A stretch of DNA of 64,000 bases, from assembly GCF_035917415.1 (NCBI RefSeq), contig NZ_CP109073.1, positions 4,448,501 through 4,512,500 on the forward strand, written 5' to 3'. The stretch comes from Streptomyces sp. NBC_01803 (GTDB lineage: Bacteria; Actinomycetota; Actinomycetes; Streptomycetales; Streptomycetaceae). How positions within the stretch are numbered: the first letter of the stretch is position 1; each line of letters opens with the position of its first letter. The position numbers and the translations under genes are program-made. Under the pieces are notes generated by a model that was not told the origin of the DNA, ran no database searches, and saw only the letters and a list, made by a program, of their open reading frames with translations. Positions 36,127 to 44,385 of the stretch are shown here, one piece after another.

Positions 36127-36990
36127 TCAGGGGAAGTTGATCGCCGCGCCCGTGCCCAGGTGCTCGGTCGCGTCGAGATCGGCGGCGACCGCCGCGAGCT
36201 TGTCGCGGATCGCGATCATCGCGTCGTCGCCGAGGGCCAGGCGCAGCGGCGGGTTGGGGAGGTCGAGGGCTACCAGCAGGGCGGCGGCGGCCTTATCCGG
36301 GTCGCCGGGCTGCTTGCCGTGGGCGGAGTCGAGCACGTCACGGACCGGGCCGACCGTCGCGTCGTAGTCGGCGATCGACTCGGCGGTCCGGAGCGCCGAG
36401 TTGAACTCGGTGCGGAACGCGCCTGGTTCGACGATCAGCACCCGGATGCCGAGTGGCGCGGTCTCACCCGCCAGCGCCTCACTCGCCTGCTCCAGCGCGC
36501 CCTTGGCGGCGCAGTAGCTGCTCACCCCGGCGAACGCCAGCAGCCCGCCCATGCTGGTCACCTGCACGATCGTGCCGCTGCGGCGGCGGCGCATGGACGG
36601 CAGCACGAGCCTGGTCAGCCGCATCGCGCCGAAGAACATCACCTCCATGGCGTGCCGCAGCGCGTCCTCGCCGGTCTCCTCCAGGGCACCGACCGTGCCG
36701 AATCCGGCGTTGTTGACCAGCACGTCGATGGGTCCGTACGTCCGTTCCGTCGTGTCGACGGCCTGTCGGCACTGCTCGGGGTCCGCGACGTCGAGCGTGA
36801 CGACGGCGAGCCGGTCCGGGTGTTCGGCGGCGAGGCCGGCCATGGTCTCCGGGCGGCGGACCGCCGCCACGACCAGATCACCGGCCGCCAGCGCGGCCCG
36901 GGTGAAGGCGGCACCGAACCCACTGTTGGCACCCGTGATCAGCCAGCGTCGGGCGTCGGGCGTCGGCGTCGGCGCGGGTGCTGCGTTCAT
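36127..36990 (-). CDS. Short-chain dehydrogenase/reductase
   Basis: 287 aa classical SDR: cofactor motif WLITGANSGFGAAF, NNAGFGTVGAL, catalytic Ser in VTSMGG and YCAAKGALEQ (Tyr-xxx-Lys). The VVAAVRRPETM loop after strand 2 has basic residues, suggesting NADP(H). The substrate is unknown. ATG 36990 has AAGGA upstream. It is divergent from a LuxR-type regulator, which may control it. Confidence 0.85.
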   Translation of the reverse strand: MNAAPAPTPTPDARRWLITGANSGFGAAFTRAALAAGDLVVAAVRRPETMAGLAAEHPDRLAVVTLDVADPEQCRQAVDTTERTYGPIDVLVNNAGFGTVGALEETGEDALRHAMEVMFFGAMRLTRLVLPSMRRRRSGTIVQVTSMGGLLAFAGVSSYCAAKGALEQASEALAGETAPLGIRVLIVEPGAFRTEFNSALRTAESIADYDATVGPVRDVLDSAHGKQPGDPDKAAAALLVALDLPNPPLRLALGDDAMIAIRDKLAAVAADLDATEHLGTGAAINFP

Positions 36991-37117
36991 GTTCTCTTCC
37001 TTCGAAGGCGTCTCAGGGGCGTCGTCAACGACCATGCCTGATAGGGGCCGTCCGTCACATGGCCCGAAAGTGGAACGCCCGGCCCGTAATGCCTTGCGTC
37101 CGCGATCATCTCCTGCC

Positions 37118-37123
37118 TATAAC
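37118..37123 (+). promoter_or_regulatory. -10 box TATAAC, leaderless start
   Basis: TATAAC, 6 nt, then the GTG of the LuxR-type regulator; decides the start at 37130. Confidence 0.5.
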
Positions 37124-37129
37124 GGCGAG

Positions 37130-37987
37130 GTGGCCCTCGATCCGCGACCGCCCAGACCGTTGCCCGCCGCGCACGCGCTCGTCTCCGTGCCCGGCGCCCC
37201 GAGGCGACTGCCGGGCGGCGAGCCGCTGCCGCCCGAGGACTACCGTCGGCTCTTCGGCGTGATCGAGGCCGTGGACCGGGAGCCCGATCTGCCCGCGTTC
37301 CGCGAGCGGTTGCTGCGCGCGCTGGAGGAGTGGTTCGGGTACTCCACGATCGCCGTGCTGCACGGTCCCACGATCGCCGCCGCGCTCTACGACGGGCGCG
37401 GCGTCAAGAGCGGCTATTCCCGGGAGTTCCTCGCGGCGTACGCCGAGCGCTGGATCACCGCCGACCCCTACATGGCGTCGCACGCGCACCAACTCCTCGC
37501 GGAGCGAGGCGTGGTCACCCTGCGCGAGCTGCACCCGGAGCTCGTTCCGGCCCAACACGCCTTCGTCGAGCGGTTTCTGAAGCCTCATGGCATTCACGAC
37601 AAGGTCGCGCTGCTCATCGACGCCGGCGCCGAGGGCGTGATGTACGTCGGCGTCGTCGTCCGGGGCGCGCAGCGGATCGCCACACGTGACGTCGCCGTGA
37701 TGCGTTCCCTGCGCCGTCACCTGGCGCCGCTGGTGACCCGGCTGCTCGCGGACGACCGGGCCGTGGCCTCGGCCGCCGGTGACCTGGGCCTGACGCCGCG
37801 CGAACGGGAGGTCGCCGGGCTGGCCGCGCGTGGACTGACCAACCAGCAGATCGCGCAACGCCTGTTCGTCGGCGTGGGCACAGTGAAGAAGCACCTGACG
37901 CGGGCGCTGGCGAAGACGGGGGCCACGAGCCGGACGCAACTCGCCGTGCGATGGCGGGCGTTCGAGACGGCTCAGTCGGAGGCGTAG
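37130..37987 (+). CDS. LuxR-family transcriptional regulator
   Basis: 285 aa. The C-terminal LuxR HTH reads LTPREREVAGLAARGLTNQQ, then FVGVGTVKKHLTRALAKTG. The N-terminal 200 residues are a GAF-like or autoinducer-domain-like alpha/beta region (LEEWFGYSTIAVLHGPTI, MYVGVVVRG) with no recognised ligand motif. No receiver domain is present, so it is a one-component regulator. It is divergent from the SDR gene. Its last five codons overlap the 3' end of the convergent DoxX gene. Confidence 0.8.
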   Translation: MALDPRPPRPLPAAHALVSVPGAPRRLPGGEPLPPEDYRRLFGVIEAVDREPDLPAFRERLLRALEEWFGYSTIAVLHGPTIAAALYDGRGVKSGYSREFLAAYAERWITADPYMASHAHQLLAERGVVTLRELHPELVPAQHAFVERFLKPHGIHDKVALLIDAGAEGVMYVGVVVRGAQRIATRDVAVMRSLRRHLAPLVTRLLADDRAVASAAGDLGLTPREREVAGLAARGLTNQQIAQRLFVGVGTVKKHLTRALAKTGATSRTQLAVRWRAFETAQSEA

Positions 37988-38322
37988 AGGGCCAGCACCA
38001 CCCAGACCAGGGCGAGCACGGCCACGTCGAGGAGGAGCATCGCCGCCGGGTCGTGGACCCGCAGGCGGCTGATGAGCGCGCCGGTCATCAGGCCGGTCAG
38101 GCCGATGGCCGCCACGAGGCCGATCAGGGGGACCACCAGACCGGCCAACAGGCCGACGGCGCCGACGCATTCGGCGGCGCCGATCGCCGTCCAGGCGGCG
38201 GGGGAGAGACCGAAGCGGTCGCGTATTCGCCGCGACCGCGGATGTCTCAGCAGCTTGACCCCGCCCGAGGCGAGGAAGAGGAGGGCGAGCGCGGAGGCGA
38301 GTACGCCGAGGACGACGGTCAT
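37972..38322 (-). CDS. DoxX-family membrane protein
   Basis: 116 aa with four transmembrane helices (VLASALALLFLASGGVKLL, then AAWTAIGAAECVGAVGLLAG, LVAAIGLTGLMTGALI and a last LLLDVAVLALVWVVLAL). The Gly/Glu pattern in IGAAECVGAVGLL is typical of DoxX-like proteins of unknown function, some of which act with oxidoreductases or in thiol stress. ATG 38322 overlaps the xylulokinase stop (ATGA), so it is the second gene of that unit. Confidence 0.8.
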   Translation of the reverse strand: MTVVLGVLASALALLFLASGGVKLLRHPRSRRIRDRFGLSPAAWTAIGAAECVGAVGLLAGLVVPLIGLVAAIGLTGLMTGALISRLRVHDPAAMLLLDVAVLALVWVVLALYASD

Positions 38323-39746
38323 CTGTCGAAGGCTCCTGGGTGGGTCTGGTCGCGGACTGCGGTGAACTGTCGGCGGATCGCCGTACCCACCGCGACCTCG
38401 TCGCCCGGGTCCAGAACCTCGCCGGGCGCCGACGGCCACGGCGGCGGTGTCTTGTCGTCCAGCGTGCCGTCCGCCACGCCCTGTGCCCACGCCGCCTGCC
38501 GGGCGGCGCCGAGCGCGGTGTAGTCGGCGGGCGCGGGGATGACCACGCGGGCGCCGAACAGCCCGGGGGCCAGTGCCTTGACGGCGGGCAGCTCGGCGGC
38601 CGGGCCGAGCAGGAAGACCCGTTCGATGCGCACGCCGCGCTCCCGCAGCACCTCGGCGGCGTCGGCCAGACCGCACAGCATGCCCTCGAACGCGGCCCTG
38701 GCCAGGTGTTCCGGCTTCATGCTCTCCCGCCGCAGCCCGGCCAGCGTGCCCGCCGTGTGCGGGAGTTCGGGGGTGCGCTCGCCCGCCAGATAGGGGAGGA
38801 AGACCAGGCCATGGGCGCCGGGTGTCGAGGCGAGGGCCAGCTCCGACAGGGTGGCGAGGTCGCGGCCGAGCAGGTCGGCGGTGCCGCGCAGGACACGGGT
38901 GGCGTTGAGGGTCTGGACGACGGGCAGGTGCCGGCCGGTGGCGTCGGCGAGGGAGGTGATGGTGCCGGTGGGGTCCGTCAGCGCCTCGTCGTGCACCGCG
39001 CAGACCGAGCCCGAGGCGCCCAGCGAGATGACGGCGTCGCCCGGCCCGACGCCCAGACCGAGGGCGGCGGCCATGGTCTCGCCGGTGCCGACCGAGATGA
39101 GCAGGCCCTCGGGAGTGCGGCCGGCGGCCTCGGCGGGGCCGAGCACGTCGGGCAGTGCGACGGGGTGGCCGACGGCGAGCTCGGCCAGCTCGTAGCGCCA
39201 CGCCTCCGCCACGGCCGACCAGTACCCGGTGCCGGACGCGGCGCCGCGGTCGGTGGTCCAGCGGCTGGGGCGGCCCAGGAGCTGCCAGACCAGCCAGTCC
39301 TGCGCCTGAAGCACGGTGGTGGTGCGCTTGGCGGCCTCCGGCTCCTCGCGCAGCAGGCGGCGGAGCTGCGCGACGGGCTGGCCGGGCTGCGGCACGGAGC
39401 CGACGGCCTCGGCCCACGCCGCCCGGCCGCCGAGCGCGTCCACGAGGCCGAGCGCGGCGGCCCGCGCGCGTTCGTCGCCGGTGCCGGTCAGCGCGGGGCG
39501 CACCGGGTGGCCGTCGGCGTCGAGGGCGACGAGCCCCTGCGCCTGGGCGGCGACGCCGATCGCCGTGACGTCCTCCAGCAGCCCGCCGTCCGCGGCCTCG
39601 CCGAGTGAGAACAGCCACGCCTCGGGAGTGGCCTCCCCGGCCGGGTGCTCGGCGTGGCCGTGCCGTACGACCTGCCCGGTTTCCGCGTCGCATACGACGA
39701 TGCGGGTGTCCGCGGCGGAGCTGTCCAGACCTGCGACCAATCCCAT
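38319..39746 (-). CDS. xylB: FGGY-family carbohydrate kinase, xylulokinase-like
   Basis: 475 aa. Actin-like ATPase fold: N-terminal GLVAGLDSSAADTRIVVCDA (phosphate 1), VISLGASGSVCAV (phosphate 2), FLLGPAAELPAVKAL in place of the usual adenosine loop GGG..S. TGTGDERARA and LVWQLLGRPSRWTTDRGAASGTGYW resemble xylulokinases. It would phosphorylate D-xylulose at C5. No xylose isomerase or transporter is adjacent, so the true pentulose is uncertain. It is transcribed with the DoxX gene. Confidence 0.75.
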   Translation of the reverse strand: MGLVAGLDSSAADTRIVVCDAETGQVVRHGHAEHPAGEATPEAWLFSLGEAADGGLLEDVTAIGVAAQAQGLVALDADGHPVRPALTGTGDERARAAALGLVDALGGRAAWAEAVGSVPQPGQPVAQLRRLLREEPEAAKRTTTVLQAQDWLVWQLLGRPSRWTTDRGAASGTGYWSAVAEAWRYELAELAVGHPVALPDVLGPAEAAGRTPEGLLISVGTGETMAAALGLGVGPGDAVISLGASGSVCAVHDEALTDPTGTITSLADATGRHLPVVQTLNATRVLRGTADLLGRDLATLSELALASTPGAHGLVFLPYLAGERTPELPHTAGTLAGLRRESMKPEHLARAAFEGMLCGLADAAEVLRERGVRIERVFLLGPAAELPAVKALAPGLFGARVVIPAPADYTALGAARQAAWAQGVADGTLDDKTPPPWPSAPGEVLDPGDEVAVGTAIRRQFTAVRDQTHPGAFDR

Positions 39747-39923
39747 GAGGTCAGATGATGCCTCATTCTTTCGGACGAGCAGACCATAAGGTCACTTTGT
39801 GACCATCCGTGTTCGACGCCGTGACACGACGGCCGTGCCCGTACCCGGCGCGGACGGCCGCGCGCGGCCCCGGGCGCCGGAGACCGGACGGTCGGATCGG
39901 GCGGTCGGATCGGGCGCCGATCG

Positions 39924-41147
39924 TCAGGCGCCGGACTCCGCCGTCCGCACCTCGCCGACGAGCTCCGCGGGGGTCGTCCGGCGGGACGCGCGGCGCTCGC
40001 GGAGCCGGCGCACGACTGGCTCCGTCCACCGGGTGGCGAAGGGACCCACGATCACCAGGATCAGCACATACGCCGTGGCCACCGGGGCGATCCTGGGCTC
40101 GCTGGCCGAGGCCAGTCCGGCTATCACGATGGAGAACTCGCCGCGCGCCACCAGCGCGCCGCCCGCCCGGAACCGGCCGCGCGGCCCGATCCCGGCCCGC
40201 CGCGCCGCGTACCAGCCGGTGGCGATCTTCGTGACCGTCGTGACCGCGGCCAGCGCCAGCGCGGGCACCAGCACCGGCGGGATGGCGCTCGGATCGGTGG
40301 ACAGGCCGAAGAAGACGAAGAACACCGCCGCGAACAGGTCGCGCAGCGGCGTGAACAGCCGCCGTGTGTCCCGCGCGACCTCGCCCGACAGCGCGATGCC
40401 GACCAGGAACGCGCCGACCGCCGCCGACACCTGAAGCCGCTGCGCCACCCCGGCCACCAGCAGGGTCAGCCCGAGCACCACCAGCAGCAGCATCTCGGGG
40501 TTGTCCGAGGAGACGGCCTTGCTGATCACGCGGCCGTGCCGCAGCGCCACGAAGAGTGCGAGACCGGCGGTGCCGAGCGCGATGGCCAGGGTCAGGCTGC
40601 CGCTGGCCAGGCCGACCCCGGCCAGCACCGTCGACAGCACGGGCAGGTAGACCGCCATGGTCAGGTCCTCGATCACCAGGACGCCGAGGACGACGGGCGT
40701 CTCGCGGTTCCCGAGCCGGTTCAGATCGGTGAGGATCTTGGCGATCACCCCGGAGGAGGAGATGTAGGTGACGCCGGCCAGCGCCAGCGCGCCGACCGGT
40801 CCCCAGCCGAGCAGCAGCCCGGCGACGGCGCCCGGCACCGCGTTGAGCACGAGGTCGACGATGCCCGAGGGGTATTGCGTCCGGAGACTGTCCACCAGCT
40901 CGGTCGCGGTGTACTCCAGGCCGAGCATCAACAGCAGGAGAATGACGCCGATCTCGGCCCCGACTCCGATGAAGTCCTCGCTGGTGGACAGCGGTACGAG
41001 CCCGCCGTGGCCGAAGGCGAGGCCGATGAGCAGATAGAGGGGGATGGGGGAGAGGCCGAGCCGTCCGGCCAGCCGTCCGACGAGGCCGAGGCCGAGCACG
41101 ACGGCTCCCAGCTCGATCAGCATGGTCGTGGTGTCGTGCACGGTCAT
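39924..41147 (-). CDS. CPA2-family K+/H+ antiporter (KhtU-like)
   Basis: 407 aa with about 12 membrane helices (starting MLIELGAVVLGLGLVGRLAG). Signature stretches are YLLIGLAFGHGG, LTDLNRLGNRETPVVLGVLVIEDLTMA (conserved acidic pair in the transport helices) and GALVARGEFSIVIA. The C-terminus lacks the TrkA-N domain of KefB/C, consistent with a separate regulatory subunit, which is encoded just upstream. Plasma membrane. It would expel K+ or NH4+ in exchange for H+. ATG has AAAGGAAAGG upstream. Confidence 0.85.
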   Translation of the reverse strand: MTVHDTTTMLIELGAVVLGLGLVGRLAGRLGLSPIPLYLLIGLAFGHGGLVPLSTSEDFIGVGAEIGVILLLLMLGLEYTATELVDSLRTQYPSGIVDLVLNAVPGAVAGLLLGWGPVGALALAGVTYISSSGVIAKILTDLNRLGNRETPVVLGVLVIEDLTMAVYLPVLSTVLAGVGLASGSLTLAIALGTAGLALFVALRHGRVISKAVSSDNPEMLLLVVLGLTLLVAGVAQRLQVSAAVGAFLVGIALSGEVARDTRRLFTPLRDLFAAVFFVFFGLSTDPSAIPPVLVPALALAAVTTVTKIATGWYAARRAGIGPRGRFRAGGALVARGEFSIVIAGLASASEPRIAPVATAYVLILVIVGPFATRWTEPVVRRLRERRASRRTTPAELVGEVRTAESGA

Positions 41148-41202
41148 CGCGCCTTTCCTTTGGGCCCGTTGGGGTGCGGGTCGTGGTGGGGGCGGGCGCG
41201 GC

Positions 41203-41682
41203 TCACGAGCCGGCGATGATGTCGGCCAAGTCGTCGACGCCCTCCCGGGTGCCGACGACCAGCAGCGTGTCACCTGCCTCAAGGCGGTAGTCGGGGCCGG
41301 GAGAGGGGTGCGCCCCGGTCCTGCGGAGCACGGCGACGATGGAAGACCCGGTCCTGGTGCGGGCCTTGGTGTCACCCATCGGCCGGCCCCGATAGGGGGA
41401 GTCGGGACCGATGGGGATGCGCTCGGTCACCAGGTTGAGGTCGAACTCGCTGCCCGGCAGCGCCACTTCCGTGCGGTCCGGGGCGATGATCGAGGCGAGC
41501 CGGGCGGCCTCCTCCGCCTCCAGGGGCACGGTGCCCTGGCAGGCGTCAGGATCCTCGGGGTGGTAGAAGCCGAGGAACCGGCGGCCGTCCTCGTGGACCA
41601 CCACCGAGATGTGGCGGCCGTCCTTGGTCGCGATGTCGTACTGGGTGCCGACGCCCGGGAGCGGGGTGCGTCGCGTCACCAT
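41203..41682 (-). CDS. RCK_C (TrkA-C) regulatory subunit of the antiporter (KhtT-like)
   Basis: 159 aa. N-terminal about 70 residues (RTPLPGVGTQYDIATKDGRH, VVVHEDGRRFLGFYHPED) match KhtT-type N-domains; residues about 75-158 are an RCK_C domain (YRLEAGDTLLVVGTREGVDD). Bacillus KhtT is a cyclic-di-AMP-sensing subunit that gates KhtU; the same role is inferred here. Start ATG 41682 with GGAGGAGG. 55 bp separate it from the transporter gene downstream on the same strand. Confidence 0.83.
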   Translation of the reverse strand: MVTRRTPLPGVGTQYDIATKDGRHISVVVHEDGRRFLGFYHPEDPDACQGTVPLEAEEAARLASIIAPDRTEVALPGSEFDLNLVTERIPIGPDSPYRGRPMGDTKARTRTGSSIVAVLRRTGAHPSPGPDYRLEAGDTLLVVGTREGVDDLADIIAGS

Positions 41683-41792
41683 GAATGCCTCCTCCGGCAA
41701 GCGGTCCCGGCGTGTGCGGGAAACGCGCGCCGTGACCAGGGATCTTGTGTCATTCTCGCATGCCTCCCGGGGATGATCGCCAAGAAATCGCT

Positions 41793-41820
41793 GCAAAGAC
41801 TTCTTCGCAAAGGCTTCTTC
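41793..41820 (+). repeat. 14-bp tandem direct repeat in the ArsR promoter
   Basis: GCAAAGACTTCTTC is followed directly by GCAAAGGCTTCTTC, ending 6 bp before the TAGGCT -10 box of the ArsR-type gene. It overlies the -35 region, so it is a candidate operator. Confidence 0.65.
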
Positions 41821-41826
41821 GGAGCC

Positions 41827-41832
41827 TAGGCT
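41827..41832 (+). promoter_or_regulatory. -10 box TAGGCT, leaderless start
   Basis: TAGGCT, 7 nt, then the ATG of the ArsR-type regulator gene. Confidence 0.55.
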
Positions 41833-41839
41833 GGCCGCC

Positions 41840-42532
41840 ATGACCGACGCGACTTCCGGCCCGCTCCCCGGAGTGACTCCCGACTCCGGAGTGACTCCCG
41901 ACTCCGGAGTGACCACGGACTCCGGAGTGACCACGGATCCCGGAGTGAGCCCCGACCCCCGCCACGACGTCGTCCTCGACGCGCGCGGCCTGCGCGCCCT
42001 GGCCCACCCCGTCCGGGTGCGGCTGCTGGAACTGCTGCGCCTGCGCGGGCCCGCCACCGCCACCTTGCTCGCCCAGCGCATGGGCCTGACCTCCGGCGCG
42101 ACCAGCTACCACCTGCGCCGGCTCGGCGCCGCCGGCTTCGTCGAGGAGGACACCGAACGCGGGAACGCCCGGGAACGTTGGTGGCGTTCGGCGCACCGGA
42201 CGACCTCGCTCAACGACCCGGACCTGATCGCGCGCGAGCCCGACGCCGTCCTGGGCTGTCTGCGGTCGGTCGCCGCGGCGCACTCGCTCCGCGTCCAGCA
42301 GGCGCTGAACGAGGTGGAGACGATGCCCGAGCCGTGGGGGCAGGCCCTCTCCTTGAGCGACGTCTCGCTGCTCCTCACCCCGGCGGAGACCCGGCGCCTG
42401 CGCGACGAGTTGCGGTCCGTCGTCGCCGGCTTCCGGCGGGACACGCCGGAGGAGGCCGCCGCCGCGCCGACCGGGGCGGAGCGGGTCGTGATCATGTCGC
42501 ATGTGCTGCCCGACCCGGCCGACCGGCCATGA
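41840..42532 (+). CDS. ArsR-family (HTH_20) transcriptional regulator
   Basis: 230 aa. Residues 8-38 are a repetitive Gly-Val-Thr-Pro-Asp-Ser tract; the winged HTH follows (LRALAHPVRVRLLELLRLRG, then QRMGLTSGATSYHLRRLGAAGF and a wing with ERGNARERWWR). It belongs to the Streptomyces group usually paired with an MFS exporter. Here the exporter gene, overlapping at ATGA (42529), is broken, so the regulator has lost its usual target. No arsenic-type Cys motif is seen. Confidence 0.85.
   Translation: MTDATSGPLPGVTPDSGVTPDSGVTTDSGVTTDPGVSPDPRHDVVLDARGLRALAHPVRVRLLELLRLRGPATATLLAQRMGLTSGATSYHLRRLGAAGFVEEDTERGNARERWWRSAHRTTSLNDPDLIAREPDAVLGCLRSVAAAHSLRVQQALNEVETMPEPWGQALSLSDVSLLLTPAETRRLRDELRSVVAGFRRDTPEEAAAAPTGAERVVIMSHVLPDPADRP
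41870..41959 (+). repeat. 18-bp in-frame repeat (5 copies)
   Basis: Five units of GGAGTGACTCCCGACTCC, the later ones diverged, lie at the start of the ArsR-type gene and encode GVTPDS-like hexapeptides. Confidence 0.9.
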
Positions 42533-43057
42533 GCGGTCCTCCCGGCATACGGCCGCTGGCCGGGGTGCCGGGGCGTCGGCGGCCAGCCCCGTCTCACAGA
42601 CCGGCACCAAGATCTCGGCCGTCGCCCCTTCCCGGGTTCGTGCTGGTCGGCGCCGGCAGCGGCAGCGCCGTGCGCACCGGCCTCGTCGCGTTCGCCGAGA
42701 TCGCCCGGACCCGCTGGGCAAGGCGCTCGTCGGCCCGCTGCTCGACCGGATCGGGCCGCGCGTCGGCTCCGGGACCACGGACCTGGCCGGCGCCGCCGCG
42801 ATCGGCCTGCTCCCGCCGCTGCACGCCGCCGGGCCGCCGCCGTTCTGGCTGCGAGGCCCGCGGGGGCCGGGCGGAAGGAGGCGCGGCGGACGTGGCGGAC
42901 ACGGGCGGGCGACGGTCGGCCGGATGACGACCTCGGCGGACGGGAGTCACCGGACGCGCGCGGGGGCTCGTGCCGCCGGACGAGCACGGCCGGGGCGTTG
43001 CTCACCGGGTGCCTGTGGATCGGCCGCGCCATTGCCCGGCGGGCATCCGGTGGGGTA
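42529..43057 (+). pseudogene. Decayed MFS transporter gene
   Basis: The ATG overlaps the ArsR-type stop. One frame gives VLVGAGSGSAVRTGLVAFAEIA (end of MFS helix 1 region); after a frameshift at about 42705 another gives LGKALVGPLLDRIGPRVGSG, then TTDLAGAAAIGLLPPLHAAG, the helix 2-3 region with the MFS D-R-x-G loop. Only the N-terminal fifth of a roughly 420-aa transporter is recognisable; from about 42870 to 43057 the homology is lost. The ArsR-MFS pairing is standard, which supports the identification. Confidence 0.65.
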
Positions 43058-43091
43058 ATCACCGAGTCATCGCCAACAGGGAGGGTGCTCC

Positions 43092-43583
43092 ATGCCGTTC
43101 AAGGACCCTGTCGCCACCGGCCGGGTGACGGTCAACGTCACTCCCGCCGAGGCTTACCGCGTCGTCAGTGATCCGCTCCTCATGGTCACCTTCGCCGAGG
43201 AGACCGTCGAGGCCCGCTGGCTGCGTGGCGCCACGCACGCCACCGTGGGCGCCCGCTTCCGGGGCGTCAACCGCAACGGGCGCCGCCGTTGGGTCACCAC
43301 CTGCACCATCACCGAGACGAACCGTAACCGCCGGTTCGCCTACGAGGTCGCGACCGCTCCGCTGAGGATCCCGGTGTCGCTCTGGCGGTACGACATTGAC
43401 CCGGTGCCCGACGGCACCGGTTGCGTGATCACCGAGAGTAACTGGATCCGTGTTCCGAGGTGGTTCAGGCCCATCACCACTGTCCTCACCGGGGTTTCCG
43501 ACCGCGTCGGCGCCAACCGCGCGCACATCGCCACCACGCTGGACCGCCTCAAGTCCCACCTGGAGTCCCGGCAGCCCGCGTGA
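43092..43583 (+). CDS. SRPBCC (START/polyketide cyclase-like) protein
   Basis: 163 aa. Helix-grip pattern starting GRVTVNVTPAEAYRVVSDP, central VGARFRGVNRNGRRRWVTTC and a C-terminal helix (SDRVGANRAHIATTLDRLKS). GGGAGGG lies 7 nt before the ATG. The cavity ligand cannot be predicted. It stands alone between two decayed loci. Confidence 0.75.
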   Translation: MPFKDPVATGRVTVNVTPAEAYRVVSDPLLMVTFAEETVEARWLRGATHATVGARFRGVNRNGRRRWVTTCTITETNRNRRFAYEVATAPLRIPVSLWRYDIDPVPDGTGCVITESNWIRVPRWFRPITTVLTGVSDRVGANRAHIATTLDRLKSHLESRQPA

Positions 43584-43644
43584 CCGCCGGGGGATTTCAA
43601 CAGCCCCGCGCAACCGTCGACTTGCGGGACTCGTTGGGGTCGGC

Positions 43645-43941
43645 GTGATCCCCAACGGCCGCCTTGTCGCGGCACTCATCCTGATCGAGGTGGGGGCGGG
43701 CCTGCCGTCCGCCGCCACCGCCTCGGCGACCACCGTCATCGGCGGCCACAACGGCACCCACGACAGCTCCTGCTTCATCACCGGCGGTGCGAGCGGCGGG
43801 GGCCGGGGCGCCGCCGGGCTCGGGCTGTCCCTGCCGGTGGCCGGCCCCGCGAACCAGTGCGGAAACCTCGGCCTGACGACCGAATGGCAGGAGTCGGCCA
43901 TCGTCCTCTTCAACGATCCGAACCTCGGGCTGCACCCCTGA
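43645..43941 (+). CDS. Small secreted protein, possibly chaplin-like
   Basis: 98 aa from a GTG at 43645; no ribosome site. LVAALILIEVGAGLPSAATASA looks like a signal peptide with cleavage after an Ala-x-Ala. The mature part is Gly-rich with two cysteines (SSCFITGG and ANQCGNLG). LSLPVAGPANQCGN recalls the PV-x-x-CGN core of chaplins, but the second half is not chaplin-like. Function unknown; it may be degenerate, given that both neighbours are decayed. Confidence 0.4.
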   Translation: MIPNGRLVAALILIEVGAGLPSAATASATTVIGGHNGTHDSSCFITGGASGGGRGAAGLGLSLPVAGPANQCGNLGLTTEWQESAIVLFNDPNLGLHP

Positions 43942-43974
43942 GGGCGCCGGGGCGCGCGCCCCGGCGGGCCGGTC

Positions 43975-44231
43975 ACTCCAGCGCGTGGACTCCTCCACGT
44001 ACGTCCTTCATCCGGGCGTACAGCACCTGTTTCGTCGACCTCCAGGTTGTTGATCAGCCGCAGGCTCGCGGCGATGCCGTTCCCACCAACTCCTCGGCGA
44101 TCCCGCCGTACTCGACCTGGAACAGTGTGTTCGGCGCCCGCTCGTCGGGGGCGCGGCCGGGCGGGTCGTGCCACGCGCCCTCCGCGCCGATCTCGGTGGC
44201 GGCGCGAGGCGTGATCGCGCCAACCGTGAGC
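43975..44231 (-). pseudogene. Decayed gene of unknown family
   Basis: On the minus strand a coding-like sequence is split over three frames: ITPRAATEIGAEGAWHDPPG to TLFQVEYGGIAEELVG, then ASLRLINNLEVDET, then LYARMKDVRGGVHALE and a stop. Two small frameshifts would restore one protein of at least 85 residues ending at 43975. I do not recognise the family. The rest of 43942-44385 shows no other gene. Confidence 0.4.
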
Positions 44232-44373
44232 TGTGTGGCGGGGCAGTGCCATCGTCAGCGGCTCACGCCCGGTCCGCTCCAGCTCTCGCCGCTCATGGGC
44301 GGGGTGGGGGCGCGCCGCGCCGGCCGACGCCCGCGCCGGCCGCCACACCACCGCTCTGTGTCAATCCCGGGGC

Positions 44374-44379
44374 TACAGT
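44374..44379 (+). promoter_or_regulatory. -10 box TACAGT, leaderless start
   Basis: TACAGT, 6 nt, then the ATG of the acetoacetate decarboxylase-like gene. Confidence 0.55.
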
Positions 44380-44385
44380 CGGTAC

